Positions 1 through 6,452 of a DNA stretch of 9,510 nucleotides are shown piece by piece; position 1 is the first letter of the stretch; each line of letters opens with the position of its first letter. Location: positions 1-9,510 of the forward strand of contig JACQSM010000030.1 in assembly GCA_016205965.1 (NCBI GenBank), read 5' to 3'. The notes under the pieces were generated by a model, which made no database searches, was not told the origin of the DNA, and worked only from the letters and a program-made list of their open reading frames with translations. A program made the position numbers and the translations under genes. The stretch is from Candidatus Uhrbacteria bacterium. GTDB taxonomy: Bacteria; Patescibacteriota; Patescibacteriia; SG8-24.

Positions 1-2
1 GA

Positions 3-1511
3 GCGGTCTTCGACAACACGCCGGTGTGCCTGAATCTGAAGGACACGGAGGGCCGCTATCTCTTGGTCAACAGACCCTATGAGCAATGGCTCGGCCATTA
101 CGCCGAAGAGATCATCGGCAAGAAGGCGAGCGAGTTCATGGAAAACCCCGTCGAGGTCGAGAATCTGAGCAATGCCGAGAAGAAAGTACTCGCAACCGGA
201 AAGGTTTTTGAGCGGGAGGTGCGGGTTCCGCAGCCCGACGGCAAGAGCTGTGACCGCATTCTGATCAAGTTCCCTGTGAAGTCGACGGAAGGCGAGATCA
301 CGGGAATCGGCACGGTTGCGGTCGACATCACCGAGCGCAAACGGGCGGAGAATGAGCTCCGCAAGCTGTCGAACGTCGTGGAGCAGAACCCTCTCGCGAT
401 TATGATTATGAACTCTGTGGGGACCATTGAATATGTCAACGCAGCGTTCACGGCACTCACCGGATATGCGCCCGAGGAAGCAATCGGCCAGAGCCCGCGT
501 ATTTTACAACTGCGTGACACGCCGCAGGAATCATTTGATGAGCTGTTAGCGGCCATCGCCGCCCGCCGGGAATGGCGGGGTGCGCTCCGGAGCAAACGCA
601 AGGATGACAGCACCTATCTGTCGGGCGCCAGCCTTTTTCCCATTGTGGGGGAGAACGGCACCGTGACCCATTTTATCGGTACTCAGCAAGACATCACCGA
701 GCGGGTCGCCCAGGAGAACCTCTTAAAGCAGGCTGAGAAAATGGAATCCCTTGGCAACCTCGCCAGCGGCATCGCCCACGATTTCAACAACATGCTGCTG
801 CCGATCGTCGCGCTTACCAAGATGATGATAAAAGATTTGCCCAACGCAAGTCCGCACCGCGAAAGGTTGGAAAAGGTCGTTCTGGCAGCTAGTCGCGCCA
901 AGGACCTGGTCAAGAAAATCCTCGCCTTCAGCCGCCAGGAGGAATTGGCCCAGGAAGACATCGAAGTCGGCACGATCCTCGACGAAACCTTGGGGCTGCT
1001 TCGCACCATGTTGCCCTCGACCATCAAGATCAGTGAAAGTCGCAGCCTGATGCACGGTGCAATCTTCGCCGACGCCGGGCAGATCAGTGCCGTTCTCATG
1101 AACCTGGCGTCCAACGCTGCCGACGCTATGGACGGCAAGCCGGGCGAGTTGAAATTCCTGCTTTCTCGACAGGTAATCGACGAGGAGTGCATGGAAGCGT
1201 TCGGTCACATCAAAGTGGGCCCATACGCCAGAGTCCAGGTCAGAGACACCGGCCATGGCATGGATGAAGACACGCTCAAGCGCATCTTCGAGCCGTTCTT
1301 CACCACCAAGGAAGTGGGTAAGGGTACGGGGCTGGGCCTCGCCGCCGCTCACGGCATCATCACCCAGCATGGGGGCGTGATCAAAGTTGCGAGTGAAGTC
1401 GGCAGGGGAACGACGTTCGATATCTACCTACCCTTGATGGAGAGTGACGCAGCCATGGAACCGACAGCCGAGGGAAGAACGCAGGCGCCAAGGCCGCGAA
1501 TCGTAAAATAA
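3..1511 (+). CDS. PAS-PAS sensor histidine kinase, 5' end outside window
   Basis: Sensor kinase that autophosphorylates a histidine and passes phosphate to a response regulator. The frame is open from the left edge (first full codon at 3), and the first residues ([14 protein letters not shown]) are already inside a PAS domain, so the true start lies upstream; the GTG at 24 is internal. Domains in order: PAS 1 (about 3-350, ending [10 protein letters not shown]), PAS 2 (about 360-710, ending QDITERVAQ), dimerisation/phosphoacceptor helix with GIAHDFNN (His codon 777-779), then an HATPase domain with N box [12 protein letters not shown] (from 1101), DTGHG (from 1245), FEPFFTTK and GKGTGLGLA. 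All catalytic motifs are intact. The HDFNN form of the H box is usual in PAS kinases paired with CheY-like receivers. No membrane segment is visible in the part seen, so sensing is probably cytosolic, but upstream domains are unseen. Ligand unknown. The response regulator follows after 30 bp and is the likely partner. Confidence 0.95.
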   Translation, partial: AVFDNTPVCLNLKDTEGRYLLVNRPYEQWLGHYAEEIIGKKASEFMENPVEVENLSNAEKKVLATGKVFEREVRVPQPDGKSCDRILIKFPVKSTEGEITGIGTVAVDITERKRAENELRKLSNVVEQNPLAIMIMNSVGTIEYVNAAFTALTGYAPEEAIGQSPRILQLRDTPQESFDELLAAIAARREWRGALRSKRKDDSTYLSGASLFPIVGENGTVTHFIGTQQDITERVAQENLLKQAEKMESLGNLASGIAHDFNNMLLPIVALTKMMIKDLPNASPHRERLEKVVLAASRAKDLVKKILAFSRQEELAQEDIEVGTILDETLGLLRTMLPSTIKISESRSLMHGAIFADAGQISAVLMNLASNAADAMDGKPGELKFLLSRQVIDEECMEAFGHIKVGPYARVQVRDTGHGMDEDTLKRIFEPFFTTKEVGKGTGLGLAAAHGIITQHGGVIKVASEVGRGTTFDIYLPLMESDAAMEPTAEGRTQAPRPRIVK

Positions 1512-1528
1512 AAAATATTTGAGTTGCG

Positions 1529-1534
1529 AGGAGG
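1529..1534 (+). promoter_or_regulatory. Ribosome binding site of the response regulator
   Basis: AGGAGG lies 7 nt before the ATG at 1542. It decides the start against an in-frame TTG at 1524, which would place this Shine-Dalgarno inside the coding sequence. The 30-bp gap between kinase and regulator is A/T-rich apart from this site. Confidence 0.85.
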
Positions 1535-1541
1535 AAATATC

Positions 1542-1913
1542 ATGGCTCGAATTCTTATCATTGATGACGAGGAACTGGTGCGGTTCACTCTTCGGGAAAT
1601 CCTCGTGGCAGCCGGCCACGAGGTGATCGAGGCAAGCAATGGTAACGAGGGTGTTGGACTTCAACGGGCCCGGCCGTGCGACATCGTCATCACCGACATT
1701 ATCATGCCCGAGAAGGAAGGCCTGGAAACCATCGTCGAGCTGAAAGGCGAATATCCGGACTTGAAGATCATCGCCATTTCGGGCGGCGGCCGTACCCGCA
1801 GCCTGGATTTCCTGAAGATGGCTGGGGAATTCGGCGCCGACCACGTCGTCATCAAGCCGTTTGCCGACGATGACCTGATGAAATGCATCAACGCCTGCTC
1901 GAAGAACGCTTAG
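1542..1913 (+). CDS. Single-domain (CheY/Spo0F-like) response regulator
   Basis: A 123-aa receiver domain with no output domain. Visible landmarks: acidic pair D8-D9 (LIIDDEE), phosphoacceptor D52 in VITDIIMP, Ser80 at the switch Ser/Thr position (IIAISGGG) and Lys105 in VIKPF. Length and motifs match a complete receiver. It follows the kinase gene by 30 bp on the same strand, so the two probably form an operon and a phosphotransfer pair. With no DNA-binding or enzymatic domain, it would act by protein contact or relay phosphate onward through a histidine phosphotransferase; that role is inference. The start is the ATG with AGGAGG upstream. The gene is followed by tandem hairpins about 50 nt after its stop. 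Confidence 0.95.
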   Translation: MARILIIDDEELVRFTLREILVAAGHEVIEASNGNEGVGLQRARPCDIVITDIIMPEKEGLETIVELKGEYPDLKIIAISGGGRTRSLDFLKMAGEFGADHVVIKPFADDDLMKCINACSKNA

Positions 1914-1963
1914 ATCGCATCCCACAAGGCCCAATCAGACAGGACCAGCCGCGCGAACAACCA

Positions 1964-2016
1964 GGCGATCAGGAGATCGCCACACCCGCGCGGCGCCTCA
2001 ACGGCGCGGGGGTGTG
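1964..2016. terminator. Two adjacent GC-rich hairpins, possible terminator
   Basis: Hairpin 1 is GGCGATC / AGGA loop / GATCGCC (1964-1981), a perfect 7-bp stem. Hairpin 2 starts at the next bases (1981-2016): CACACCC pairs with GGGTGTG, and inner GGCGC/GCGCC-type bases pair around a TCAA-containing loop. They lie 50-100 nt after the regulator stop and could end its transcript or stabilise the RNA. No T-run follows, so a classic intrinsic terminator is not shown. They could equally belong to a minus-strand transcript. Confidence 0.4.
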
Positions 2017-2032
2017 GGTACGGGCTTCCCGT

Positions 2033-2068
2033 TCACGGGCAAATGGTACTCACCCCGGGATTCCCCAT
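2033..2068 (-). other. Possible 11-codon leader peptide with strong RBS
   Basis: On the minus strand GGAGGGG (2074-2080) sits 5 nt before an ATG that opens the frame MGNPGVSTICP and stops at TGA (2033-2035). Immediately after the stop come a short perfect hairpin (ACGGG-AAG-CCCGT) and then the two larger hairpins. A ribosome binding site, tiny ORF and hairpins together resemble a leader-peptide or attenuator layout, but no regulated gene lies close downstream on this strand: the frame runs into the convergent end of the response regulator. A chance match is possible. Confidence 0.2.
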
Positions 2069-2256
2069 ATGAACCCCTCCGATACGGTTGATGGTATCCT
2101 AAACCCGCCTGTCTCGCTCTGTCCGCAATGACTTCACCCGCCAACGTCGTCAGGCCGAGGTCCTCGCCCTTAAGATCCCCGCCTGATCCCACCTTAATGT
2201 AAGGGCGATAACGGCGACAGCAGGCCGATCGGCTCGTTTTTAGCGTATTCCGGTCG

Positions 2257-2277
2257 AAAAAACGGCCTCTCAGGCCG
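2257..2277 (-). terminator. Intrinsic terminator, minus strand
   Basis: Read on the minus strand: CGGCCT-GAG-AGGCCG, a perfect 6-bp GC-rich stem with a 3-nt loop, followed directly by six T. This is the textbook rho-independent form. It would stop a transcript coming from the right, such as that of the second kinase (stop at 2714) after about 440 nt of trailing sequence, or a short transcript that starts between them. Confidence 0.7.
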
Positions 2278-2454
2278 CCTTCGTGCCTTCCCGTGCGTGC
2301 TCGGATACCCTGAAGTCGACGAGAATCGCCGTTTAGGAGCCTTCCTCCCCGGCCGCCGGCGGTCTACGCCAAACTCGGTACTCCCATGATCCAACGGGCC
2401 CAATGGGCTCAAATGCGGAACGGACTCTTCTCATGCTTGGAAGAAAGTTCGGGC

Positions 2455-2538
2455 TCAGGTCAAGCGCAATTGCATTTGATGATAAAGCTCGTAACAGTAA
2501 ACTCGCTCCCGATATACAGGACCACCACCATCAATACT
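2455..2538 (-). pseudogene. Possible relic of a conserved hypothetical protein
   Basis: The last 27 codons before a TGA read SIDGGGPVYRERVYCYELYHQ and a short tail. The phrase ERVYCYELYHQ resembles, from memory, a conserved stretch in uncharacterised bacterial proteins of larger size. Here nothing matching continues on either side, the segment is more A/T-rich than its surroundings, and the frame ends soon after. I read it as a fragment left by deletion. The family is not named because I cannot check it; a chance resemblance is possible. Confidence 0.25.
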
Positions 2539-2713
2539 TAAAGCGACTTCCCCAATCGGCCGGCGAAGTTCTGGATGAACTTCCGCGCTACGCGGCCCGA
2601 GCGGGCGCCGCGCTTGCCTTCGGATGTCCGTCGGCGGTTCGGCGCAGACGTTCAACGAATCTTGTGATCAGGCAGGCAGCACCGAAAACCGGCGGTTACC
2701 GTGCAGGCTCGAA

Positions 2714-4117
2714 TCACGGCGTTTTGCTCGGGAACGTCACCGTTATGGTCGTTCCCTCGCCGATGGTGCTCTTGATGTCCAGCGTGCCGCCGTGAAGGTC
2801 GACCAGGGACTTGGTGATCGCCAAACCGAGGCCGGCCCCGGCCGGGGTCAAGTAGGGGTCGGAGCGACCCCTCTCGAAGGGCTGGGTCAGTTTGTGCAGG
2901 TTCGCCTCCGCGATACCAACCCCGGTGTCGGCGACCGTGATCACGTGCGCGCCGCCGCGGCGCGATGCGGAAACGGTGATCTTGCCGCCGCGCGGCGTGA
3001 ACTTGATGGCGTTGGTGAGGATGTTGAGCAGGATTTGCATCACCGCCCGCTTGTCGGCGTGAAGGGGCGGCAGGCTCTTGGAACATCTCGTGCGCAGGAC
3101 GATGCCGGCGTCGCCGGCGCGTTGGCCCGCGATCTGGTGGCAACTGTCAATCAGCTCCTTGATGTCGACCAGGTCCTTGGAGAGCTGGTACTTGCCGGCC
3201 TCGATCCGGGAGATGTCGAGGATGTCGTTGACGAGATCGAGCAGGTGCCTGCCGCTGACGAAGATATTTTCCGCGTATTCCCGGTACTTGTCTCCATCCA
3301 ACGCCCCGAAATACTGACGGCTGAGGATTTCGGCGAAGCCGAGGATGGCGTTCAGCGGCGTCCTCAATTCATGGCTCATGGTGGCCAGGAATTCCGACTT
3401 GGCCTGGTTGGCGCGCTCGGCCTCGATCAGGGCGCGGTGGCGCTCTTGCTCGGCCCGTATGCGCTCGGTGATGTCGGTGCTCACCGCGCCGAAGGCGATC
3501 AGGTTGCCGTCGTCGTCGAAGACCGGGAATTTGGTGATGACGACATAATGCATTCGGCCGTCGGCGCGTCGCTTTTCCGCCTCGTACGTCACTGGCGCTC
3601 TCTTTTTTATGACCTCGCGCTCGCTTTGCAGCCGCTTTGTCCTGGCCGGTTCCGGATCGTCGAGCACTTCGCCGTCCGTCTTTCCGAGAAGGTCCTTTTC
3701 GGCAACCCCGTACCATGTCGCCAACTGCTTGTTGACCAGTAGGAACCGGCCGTCCGCGTCCTTCAGATTGACGCCGACGGGCAGGTTGTCGAGGACGGCA
3801 CGGAACCGCTGCTCGCTTTCCCGGAGCGCGGTCTCGAACCGTTTGATTTTGGAGATGTCGTTGACGATGGTGCTGATGGCAATGCAATCGCCGTCGGGGC
3901 CGAAGACGGGGAATTTCTGCGAAAACACGTCGCGCGTGACGCCGTCCTGGAACGTCACCCGCCGTTCCGCTTCGACCGTTTTCCGGGTTTCCACGACCCG
4001 GCGTTCCTGCTCGGCGATCGCGTCGAATATCTTGGGCGGCAGGTAGTCGAACATGGTCTTGCCGATGATCTCGTCCCGATCGACGACGTACCAGTCGCCG
4101 AACGTCTTGTTGACCAT
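2714..4117 (-). CDS. PAS-PAS sensor histidine kinase, N-terminus lost
   Basis: Numbering from the ATG at 4117 (467 aa): a PAS domain lacking its first strands (1-92, begins MVNKTFGDWY, ends VNDISKIKR), a second PAS (100-220, with VGVNLKDADGRFLLVN and ending STDITERIRAE), a HisKA helix with the H box MSHELRTPLN (His249), and an HATPase domain with N box LLNILTNAIKF (N365, N369), DTGVG (from D397) and GAGLGLA (427-433). The kinase core is complete, and the H box is the common HPK1 type, unlike the HDFNN of the kinase at 3-1511. The ATG at 4117 is not a natural domain start: just before it the same frame reads GRNL, the usual PAS continuation, after a TGA. No good ribosome binding site precedes it. 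The upstream GAF domain is in another frame (see 4128-4505), so the full gene looks broken; translation from 4117 would be by internal initiation. No response regulator lies beside it. Confidence 0.8.
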   Translation of the reverse strand: MVNKTFGDWYVVDRDEIIGKTMFDYLPPKIFDAIAEQERRVVETRKTVEAERRVTFQDGVTRDVFSQKFPVFGPDGDCIAISTIVNDISKIKRFETALRESEQRFRAVLDNLPVGVNLKDADGRFLLVNKQLATWYGVAEKDLLGKTDGEVLDDPEPARTKRLQSEREVIKKRAPVTYEAEKRRADGRMHYVVITKFPVFDDDGNLIAFGAVSTDITERIRAEQERHRALIEAERANQAKSEFLATMSHELRTPLNAILGFAEILSRQYFGALDGDKYREYAENIFVSGRHLLDLVNDILDISRIEAGKYQLSKDLVDIKELIDSCHQIAGQRAGDAGIVLRTRCSKSLPPLHADKRAVMQILLNILTNAIKFTPRGGKITVSASRRGGAHVITVADTGVGIAEANLHKLTQPFERGRSDPYLTPAGAGLGLAITKSLVDLHGGTLDIKSTIGEGTTITVTFPSKTP

Positions 4118-4127
4118 CAGGTTGCGG

Positions 4128-4505
4128 CCCCAGCCTCAAGCCGTTCTTGGTGCACAGCGGAGCCCCGGCATAGAAACGGATGTGGGGCTCCGCGGCGACC
4201 AGCGGATTTTCCGCGAACCGGGCGTCCTTGGTCGCGTCGTCAACGACCAGGACTTGTTCGCTCATGATGGTATGGGCGCAGAACGCGATATCGCGCGGCG
4301 TTTCCTCGGCGTCGAGCCCGTAGCGCGACTTGAACCATTGCCGGGTCTGATCGACCAGGGAAACCAGCGCGGTGGGAACGCCGAGATACGCGGCCGTGAT
4401 GCGCGTCAGCCGGTCGAACGTTTCCTCCCGTGGTGTGTCGAGAATTCCGTAGCGACGCAACGCGGCAAGCCGCTCGGCTTCGTTGTCTGGAATCGGGGCA
4501 CTCAT
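4128..4505 (-). pseudogene. Truncated GAF domain, former N-terminus of the second kinase
   Basis: From the ATG at 4505 the frame gives 126 residues of a clear GAF domain: it opens MSAPIPDNEAERLAALRRYG, then ILDTPREETFDRLTRIT, then LVSLVDQTRQWFKSRYGL, RDIAFCAHTI and IRFYAGAPLCTKNGLRLG. In intact relatives the GAF fold continues after GLRLG with strands near a CVID-type motif. Here that part is missing and the sequence passes straight into the middle of a PAS domain in a different frame. Beyond 4128 this frame stays open but encodes Arg-rich antisense-like sequence. The start is uncertain: ATGs at 4505 and 4514 and a longer frame from 4613 are possible, none with a strong ribosome binding site. 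Together with 2714-4117 it was probably one GAF-PAS-PAS kinase. Confidence 0.8.
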
Positions 4506-4794
4506 GGAGCCCATGCAAAACCGGAGAGCGATATCCGAAGAGGTGATTCCGTACGCACAACAAATCCTCGATATCTTCTCCGACATTTCCCGGATGGACG
4601 GCCAATCCGCCAAGTCTCAGCGGCTTGATAGTCCACGTGACGGTAAACGAGAAGGTTGAATCGGCGTTTCTTACCCTCGCTGGCCTCATGGGAGCGGTTA
4701 TTTCCGCCTTCCGGTGTCATCTCGACCGAATTGGCAACAGCCCGGACGCACTTCTGCCGTCGGAAGGCTCGCAAATCGCAGGCGCCTGCTGCTG
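4506..4794. other. About 290 bp without a clear gene
   Basis: The stretch lies upstream of the GAF start and downstream of the IS1380 remnant. All three minus-strand frames are open for tens of codons, but none has recognisable content or biased codon use. One frame (from 4801) ends in a TGA that overlaps the GAF ATG as ATGA, which may be chance. An imperfect inverted repeat (GGTAAACG near 4643, CGTTTCTTACC near 4668) is present. I see no convincing promoter. Confidence 0.5.
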
Positions 4795-5130
4795 TCAACA
4801 TCGCGTCATCGGCCTTGGCCGTAGGCCGTCGATCAGTTCCAGAATGCGGCGGAACAGATCATGTGGCATGGCAACCTCGGCCATCTGGAATACGGTGTAG
4901 CGGGCGTGGCTGATGACCTTGGCGCTGATCTTGACCACCTTCTCGCCCAGGGTCGTCAGCGACGACCCGGCCTGCGGACAGACGACGGCGATCGGCGTGT
5001 GGACGTAGGACATGTAGATAGTGAGGCTGCCGTCCTGGTTGGGGTCGCTGCCGTGAAACTCCAGCTTCAAGCGGCGGTCGAAACCGACCTGCAGAGGCTC
5101 CTGTTTTACTTCACCCATCGGATATGCCAT
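4795..5130 (-). pseudogene. IS1380-family transposase remnant with internal deletion
   Basis: The 111-codon frame keeps two ends of an IS1380 DDE transposase. Residues 5-28 (MGEVKQEPLQVGFDRRLKLE then FHGS) match the familiar N-terminus. Residues 57-106 (SLTTLGEKVVKISAKV, HARYTVFQMAEVAMP, DLFRRILELIDGLRP) match the C-terminus. Full-length members are around 430-460 aa, so most of the catalytic core, including the DDE residues, is absent and the product cannot transpose. Residues 29-56 (DPNQDGSLTIYMSY and following) fit neither side. The frame is unbroken, so it could still be made as a peptide. I looked for terminal inverted repeats in the flanks and could not identify a pair. Family recognition is from memory of the motifs. 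Confidence 0.75.
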
Positions 5131-5224
5131 GAACGAGCCCCCAACATCCTTTCAAAATATTGATTTTTATATCCGAATCGGTCTCGTGGGTCAGTAAAAT
5201 TGCGAACTATCTGGGCAATCCGGG

Positions 5225-5386
5225 TCAACATGTCGTGGGCGAGGGGGCGAGGTGGAGGACGGGGCTGTTCGTCGTTTGCTCCGTCAACGGCAGCTCGAAG
5301 TTCGCGGTGACGTCCGCGCCGCCCTTGCCGTCGTCGCGGATTTGAATGGTCACCAACATCTCGCCGTTCGCCCGATCGCGCGTCAC
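5225..5386 (-). pseudogene. Small accessory gene broken by frameshift
   Basis: On the minus strand a coding-like frame begins at GTG 5386 or ATG 5359 (MLVTIQIRDDGKGGADVTAN, then FELPLTEQTTNSPVLHLA) and ends early at TGA 5225-5227. Removing one copy of the 8-bp duplication at 5237-5252 restores a natural continuation (SPVLHLAHDMLTRIAQIVRNF) into A/T-richer sequence next to the IS1380 remnant, where the native end can no longer be placed; the repaired frame stays open to a TAA at 5106-5108 inside the IS. The form (a short beta-rich start followed by one helix) recalls small phage or mobile-element proteins, but I do not recognise the family. Upstream of 5400 the frame runs into a palindromic element, so its start is uncertain. 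Confidence 0.45.
5237..5252. repeat. Perfect 8-bp tandem duplication (GGGCGAGG)x2
   Basis: GGGCGAGG occurs twice without a gap. It lies in the broken minus-strand gene and shifts its frame by 8 bases. Removing one unit restores an open, plausible reading. This is the pattern of a recent slippage duplication. Confidence 0.85.
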
Positions 5387-5403
5387 GCGGTTATGCTCAC
5401 CGT

Positions 5404-5455
5404 GGGGCGTTCCGCCGGCTGGCGGTCGCCCACGGCGACCTGAAGGGGACGTTCC
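5404..5455. repeat. Palindromic element with flanking GGGG(A)CGTTCC copies
   Basis: A perfect inverted repeat GGTCGCC-CAC-GGCGACC (5424-5440) is bracketed by two near-direct copies, GGGGCGTTCC (5404-5413) and GGGGACGTTCC (5445-5455). The core GGGCGTTCCGCC (5405-5416) is identical to the core of the repeats at 8285-8320 and 8792-8827, so this looks like a diverged member of the same interspersed family. It sits exactly between the minus-strand and plus-strand gene fragments. Confidence 0.55.
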
Positions 5456-5460
5456 ACCGT

Positions 5461-5697
5461 CTAGAGGGAACCAGTTCCGAGAATCTGACCGCGACGCGCT
5501 TCTTCGCGCCGGCGAACGTGGCGCTGGTCGCCGACTGGGCCGACCGTCGCGACGGCGGCCACGGGCGGTTCTCGGCCGCGGGCGGTGCGCTGGTGCGGCG
5601 GGACGCCCACCTCGACGACATCGTGGTCGCGCTGCCCGCGGGGTTCGCGGTCCCGGACGTCGCGGCCCTCGAGGCGCTTCGCGAAGCGCTGGCGTGA
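5461..5697 (+). pseudogene. 3' part of an unrecognised GC-rich gene
   Basis: The plus frame ending at TGA 5695-5697 has very strong G/C preference at third positions and a balanced, protein-like composition: NLTATRFFAPANVALVADWA, then RFSAAGGALVRRDAHLDDIV, then VALPAGFAVPDVAALEALRE and ALA. The only standard start inside the clear part is GTG 5518 (59 aa), without a ribosome binding site. Upstream the frame passes through the palindrome at 5404-5455 and is open back to a stop at 5308, but there it is antisense to the better-looking minus-strand fragment. I read it as a gene whose 5' end was replaced. Function unknown. It converges with the minus-strand gene that ends at 5817. Confidence 0.5.
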
Positions 5698-5816
5698 CGG
5701 CAGCCGATCTTTGTCCAACGACCGATGGGCCGCGGAAGACGACGGCGCTCCCGGTTTGCGATCGGGGCGGAGGAGCGAGGCGATTCTGGAGCCGTCGAGG
5801 CCGGGTTCAGTCTGGC

Positions 5817-6380
5817 TCACGGGCCGGCGTTCTCCGGCGGCCAGAGGATGGTCTCGTCGAGATGACTGCCGGAGTTATCGACGATCTGCGTCCAGCAGTC
5901 GCTGTCGAATGGGCCGCCGGGCCGTGCTGGCACTTCGGCGCCGTAGATCATCAAAGGTCCCGGCCACCATGGCTCGGTCGTGACGGCCGTCAGCGTGAAC
6001 AAGCCTAGCGGGGTCTCGAAGAGACTGCCGCCAACGTGGCCTTCTTGACGCCGGAGGTCCATGAGGGCGTCTATGTATCCGTAGGCGCGGTCTCGATTCG
6101 GGTGGTGCCTGATGGCGAGGGACACGGCATCCTTCCATGGATCGAGGCTTTCGATCGTCTGCCACCTACAGTCCGTCAGCCCGCAAGCGTCATCCTGGGA
6201 GAGTGTGTAGTGCAGCAGCGCCTTGGCACCGCGCGTCACACCATCTTCTCTGAAAGAGAACCCCTCGACCCGATAGACGATCGGAAACGTCACGCCGATG
6301 GCCTCGCAGCGGACGCCGCCGGGCCGCGCTCGCGCCGGGAAGACAATGATCTGAGAGGACGGAGGGAATTTCGGGGCCAT
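5817..6380 (-). CDS. Hypothetical protein, 187 aa
   Basis: I do not recognise this family. The ATG at 6380 is chosen because GGAG stands about 7 nt upstream; an in-frame ATG at 6416 has no ribosome binding site. The protein starts MAPKFPPSSQIIVFPARARP and has mixed beta-rich composition, with a Trp-rich C-terminal half (TTEPWWPGPLMIYG, ending ETILWPPENAGP). No signal peptide, membrane segment or metal motif is visible; the Cys pair in DDACGLTDC is isolated. A central acidic/aromatic stretch (SLDPWKDAVSLAIRHHPNRD, then AYGYIDALMDL) looks helical. It is the last gene of the minus-strand cluster, 72 bp after the zinc-binding gene. About 120 bp without a feature separate it from the convergent fragment ending at 5697. 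Confidence 0.75.
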   Translation of the reverse strand: MAPKFPPSSQIIVFPARARPGGVRCEAIGVTFPIVYRVEGFSFREDGVTRGAKALLHYTLSQDDACGLTDCRWQTIESLDPWKDAVSLAIRHHPNRDRAYGYIDALMDLRRQEGHVGGSLFETPLGLFTLTAVTTEPWWPGPLMIYGAEVPARPGGPFDSDCWTQIVDNSGSHLDETILWPPENAGP

Positions 6381-6452
6381 GGTGATCTCCATCATTTCAA
6401 CGTTTAAGTCGATCATCCGCGGTGAAGGACAGGGGGAACATCGTGGTCGCCG

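Larger units (their letters stand above)
1914..2713. other. About 800 bp without a convincing gene
   Basis: This stretch separates the convergent regulator and second kinase. Short frames are open on both strands, but none shows a recognisable family or a steady coding pattern. What can be supported is listed separately: two hairpins (1964-2016), a minus-strand leader-like ORF with a strong ribosome binding site (2033-2068), a minus-strand intrinsic terminator (2257-2277) and a small relic (2455-2538). The terminator lies inside the 72-codon minus-strand frame at 2194-2412, which argues against that frame being a gene. The segment at about 1960-2420 is dense in hairpins and may be a structured or repeated element; this is inference. 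Confidence 0.6.

Noticed and set aside
2033..2035. TGA as selenocysteine codon
   Set aside because: The hairpin after it is only 5 bp with a 3-nt loop, unlike bacterial SECIS elements, and the downstream frame has no known selenoprotein motif. Kept only as a remark.
2224..2241. Palindrome GCCGATCGGC followed by TTTTT as a plus-strand terminator
   Set aside because: The palindrome has no room for a loop (only about 3 bp can pair), and a few bases intervene before the T run.
2194..2412. 72-codon minus-strand ORF as a gene
   Set aside because: It contains a perfect intrinsic terminator on its own strand, lacks a clear ribosome binding site and has Arg/Pro-rich composition typical of non-coding frames.
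2624..3742. 372-codon open frame on the plus strand
   Set aside because: It is antisense to the second kinase, which shows all kinase motifs; the plus reading has no recognisable domains.
5461..5820. 119-codon minus-strand frame
   Set aside because: Basic low-complexity composition; it is the shadow of the plus-strand fragment ending at 5697, whose codon bias is stronger.
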